Source: Gammaproteobacteria bacterium
GTDB taxonomy: Bacteria; Pseudomonadota; Gammaproteobacteria; Eutrophobiales; Eutrophobiaceae
Length of the DNA stretch: 45,119 bases
Direction of reading: 5' to 3'
Assembly (NCBI GenBank): GCA_028281365.1
Contig: JANQJZ010000046.1
Location: 1 to 45,119 of the forward strand
This document shows positions 43,169-45,119 of the stretch, one piece after another. The notes below the pieces were generated by a model. It made no database searches and was not told the DNA's origin. It saw only the letters and a list, made by a program, of their open reading frames with translations. The translations under genes were made by a program, and so were the position numbers. Each line of letters starts with the position of its first letter. The first letter of the stretch is position 1.

Positions 43169-45119
43169 ATGTCTGATTCCAGTTTAGAAAAAGTATTAAT
43201 AATCGATGATAGTTCAGATTACAGAAAGTTAATCAAAACCTTCATCAATAAATTATTACCAAAGATTGAAGTTATTGAATATGACCCTGTCTTTGAAGGA
43301 GCACCAGGTGATGATTTTGACTGGGCAGAAATTGATGTTTTATTACTTGATTATCATTTATCTATCGTTGGCACAACAGGCCTGGATATATTACACAAAC
43401 ATCATAAAAAACCGGAATTTCCTGCCACTATTATGTTAACCGGTGCCGGTACCGAGGAAACGGCTATCCGTGCACTAAAATTCGGTATATACGAATACCT
43501 GCCTAAACAATCCTTAACCAAGGACAAATTAAAACAATCAATAATCCATGCCTGGGAAGAAAAACTCGCAGAGAGAAAAAAACTTCAGGAAATTAGCCAA
43601 CATAACAGATCGTTTAGTAAAGAAGTCTTTTATGAAAATCTGGAAAAAGCATTCTCTCAAAAAGACCATAAACGTGTGCTGGTTGTTATAAAGCCAGACA
43701 ATATAAACGTACTTGAACAAAAGATAGGTGTTATTGGCAGAGATAATCTGGTAAATCACATTGGGAAAAACAGCTTTGAGGTTTTTAAGATTGGTGCCTG
43801 TAACCCAAACATAACACGCATTAGTGATGATGAGATAGCAGTACAAATTGATTACCCTGTTAATCAGGAAACACTTGAATTTAATATGCAAGGTCTTTGC
43901 AAACACCTTGCAAAGTGTACATTCAAGTTTTCTGATGAAAAATTCAAATTCACCGTGAGCATAGGTGTACTTGATCTGAGTCTTTTTGACATAAAAGCTG
44001 AACGATTAATTAATATTGCTCAAATAGCATCCGAACGTGTCAGTAATGTACAGGATAATTCTTATTACATTTGGAAAGAATCAGATGGGATTCCTGAATT
44101 ACCTGTTGTAAGTCAAAAAAATCAAGACAAAACCGAAGAGGCTAAAGATACTGCTAATGAAGAAAAACTAAAACTGGAGGCTGAACTAAAAGCCGCTGCC
44201 GAAGCGAAAGAACAGGCAGAAGCAAAAATTAAAGCCGAACAGGAAGCAAAGGTAAAACTTGAAGCCGAACTTAAAGCCGCTGCCGAAGCGAAAGAACAGG
44301 CAGAAGCGAAAATCAAAGCCGAACAGGAAGCAAAATTAAAGGCAGAGAGTGAAGCACAAGCAAAAGCAGATGCTGAAATACAGGCTGCAAAAGAAACAAG
44401 GGAAAAGCTTGAAGCCGAACTTAAAGCCGCTGCTGAAGCAAAAGAACAAGCAGAAGCGAAAATCAAAGCCGATCAGGAAACAAAATTAAAGGCAGAGAGT
44501 GAAGCACAAGCAAAAGCAGATGCTGAAATACAGGCTGCAAAAGAAGCAAGAGAAAAGCTTGAAGCAGAGTTAAAGGCAATTGAACTAGCTAAAGCTGAAG
44601 CAGAAGCCAAAGCAAAAGCAGATGCTGAAATTCGCGCTGAACAGGAAGCGAAAATCAAGCTTGAAGCAGAGTTAAAGGCAGCTGAAGAGGCAAAAGCAAA
44701 GGTTGAAGCAGAAATTCGTGCGGAACAGGAAGCGAAACAACGGCTGGAAGCTGAACTTAAAGCGGAAGCGGAAGCCAGGGCCAAAATAGAAGCGGAAGCA
44801 GAATTAAAAGCCGCTAAAGAAGCTAAAGAACGACTTGAGGCTGAATTAAAAGCTGCCGCTGAAGCTAAAGCAGCTGCTGAAGCAGAGATCAAGGCTGCTA
44901 AAGAAGCTAAAGAGCGACTTGAGGCTGAATTAAAAGCTGCGAGTGATAAAAAGGAAAAAACAAAATCAGAACAGGTTCAGGAAGAAAATGTCGAAGAACA
45001 AACAGCTAAAACCGAAGTTACCAAGGAAAAGGCTAGTAAACCAGAAGCAGAACCTGAACCTGAACCTGAATCAGAATCAAACGTTGAACCTTCCGTAAAA
45101 AAAGAAGATGTTTCGGAAG
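43169..45119 (+). CDS. REC plus degenerate GGDEF-like protein with very long Ala/Glu/Lys helix (partial)
   Basis: Open to the window end: 650 codons from the ATG at 43169 with no stop. Residues about 7-130 form a receiver domain with the acidic pair D13/D14, phospho-acceptor D61 (LLLDYHL), T91 (MLTGAGT) and K113 (YLPKQ). Residues about 145-315 resemble a GGDEF fold (RVLVVIKPDNINVLEQ, then FTVSIGVLDLS), but the GGDEF loop reads ISDDE, so it is unlikely to make c-di-GMP. Residues about 331-590 are a nearly pure A, E and K helix with few breaks, built of 28- and 50-residue units. An acidic Pro/Glu tail begins near 625. A downstream EAL or other output domain may lie beyond the window. FimX is the nearest architecture that comes to mind, without certainty. 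Confidence 0.88.
   Translation, partial: MSDSSLEKVLIIDDSSDYRKLIKTFINKLLPKIEVIEYDPVFEGAPGDDFDWAEIDVLLLDYHLSIVGTTGLDILHKHHKKPEFPATIMLTGAGTEETAIRALKFGIYEYLPKQSLTKDKLKQSIIHAWEEKLAERKKLQEISQHNRSFSKEVFYENLEKAFSQKDHKRVLVVIKPDNINVLEQKIGVIGRDNLVNHIGKNSFEVFKIGACNPNITRISDDEIAVQIDYPVNQETLEFNMQGLCKHLAKCTFKFSDEKFKFTVSIGVLDLSLFDIKAERLINIAQIASERVSNVQDNSYYIWKESDGIPELPVVSQKNQDKTEEAKDTANEEKLKLEAELKAAAEAKEQAEAKIKAEQEAKVKLEAELKAAAEAKEQAEAKIKAEQEAKLKAESEAQAKADAEIQAAKETREKLEAELKAAAEAKEQAEAKIKADQETKLKAESEAQAKADAEIQAAKEAREKLEAELKAIELAKAEAEAKAKADAEIRAEQEAKIKLEAELKAAEEAKAKVEAEIRAEQEAKQRLEAELKAEAEARAKIEAEAELKAAKEAKERLEAELKAAAEAKAAAEAEIKAAKEAKERLEAELKAASDKKEKTKSEQVQEENVEEQTAKTEVTKEKASKPEAEPEPEPESESNVEPSVKKEDVSE
44174..44557 (+). 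repeat. Tandem repeats encoding the long helix
   Basis: Two 150-bp units (44258-44407 and 44408-44557) differ at 7 bases by my codon-by-codon comparison, giving 3 amino-acid changes. A shorter 84-bp unit (44174-44257) precedes them and shares its first 25 codons with the longer unit. Similar segments at 44813 and 44897 are also 84 bp apart. The pattern points to recent in-frame duplication. Confidence 0.9.

Noticed and set aside
43538-43906. 122-codon minus-strand frame opposite the REC/GGDEF-like gene
   Set aside because: The plus-strand frame encodes recognisable domains across the same bases, and the antisense product shows no motif.
44122-44892. Two minus-strand open frames rich in Ala and Ser opposite the long-helix region
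   Set aside because: They are antisense shadows of the repetitive Ala/Glu/Lys codons of the plus-strand gene, which has full REC and GGDEF-like domains upstream in the same frame.
1-45119. CRISPR arrays, tRNA or rRNA genes, phage genes
   Set aside because: I saw no spaced identical repeats with unique spacers, no cloverleaf or rRNA motif, and no phage structural or integrase protein. A covariance-model search would settle the RNA part.

Overview
The window is a contiguous AT-rich piece of a gammaproteobacterial chromosome. The call rests on gene content and order: a 16-gene block from rpsB to dnaE on the minus strand, the divergent map-glnD pair, and MutH, which is largely confined to Dam-methylating gammaproteobacteria. 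The block has the order frr-uppS-cdsA-dxr-rseP, as in Pseudomonas-type genomes, rather than the enterobacterial frr-dxr-uppS-cdsA-rseP. I cannot place the organism below class. Free-living AT-rich gammaproteobacteria such as sulfur oxidisers or methylotrophs would fit the cyclic-nucleotide, REC/GGDEF-like and PilZ-like signalling genes at the right end, but this is only an impression.

Positions 1-17753 (minus strand) carry translation and envelope genes packed with overlaps or gaps of a few tens of bases: rpsB, tsf, pyrH, frr, uppS, cdsA, dxr, rseP, bamA, skp/ompH, lpxD, fabZ, lpxA, lpxB, rnhB, dnaE. Together they make two translation factors, UMP kinase, ribosomal protein S2, the isoprenoid and undecaprenyl carrier branch, CDP-diacylglycerol, outer-membrane protein assembly, lipid A and the replicative polymerase. 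A well-formed promoter (TTGTTG-17-TATAAA with a GC-rich discriminator) and a structured leader precede rpsB. S2 itself carries an unusual lysine/alanine-rich tail of about 100 residues.

Positions 17958-23802 (plus strand) are map, glnD, mutH, dusA and a secreted Mip-like FKBP. Positions 23804-26185 look accessory. They hold a 279-bp internally deleted IS256-family element with both inverted repeats, then two zinc-ribbon membrane proteins and a lipoprotein, then a lone third IS-end sequence. The island is bracketed by IS-end sequence on both sides.

Positions 26222-36826 hold a sensor PP2C phosphatase (RsbU type), a TPR protein, the periplasmic protease Prc, an NAD-type isocitrate dehydrogenase whose only plausible start codon is AUU, an S9 peptidase, a class II HDAC-like deacylase, a short CbiX chelatase and an MtaB-type methylthiotransferase.

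Positions 36830-45119 hold small or poorly known proteins (a 164-aa anchored coiled coil, a 58-aa membrane protein, a degenerate PilZ-like protein and a 46-aa basic protein), MsrA, a BPSS1780-like membrane protein, a TauE/SafE transporter, an SDR followed by a strong terminator, and a secreted 121-aa protein. The last two genes form a signalling pair: a cNMP-binding protein, and a REC plus degenerate GGDEF-like protein with a 260-residue Ala/Glu/Lys helix that runs off the window. No tRNA, rRNA or CRISPR array was seen. I found no convincing new multi-gene defence or biosynthetic system. The best leads are the S2 tail, the AUU-started dehydrogenase, the IS-bracketed island and the long-helix signalling protein.
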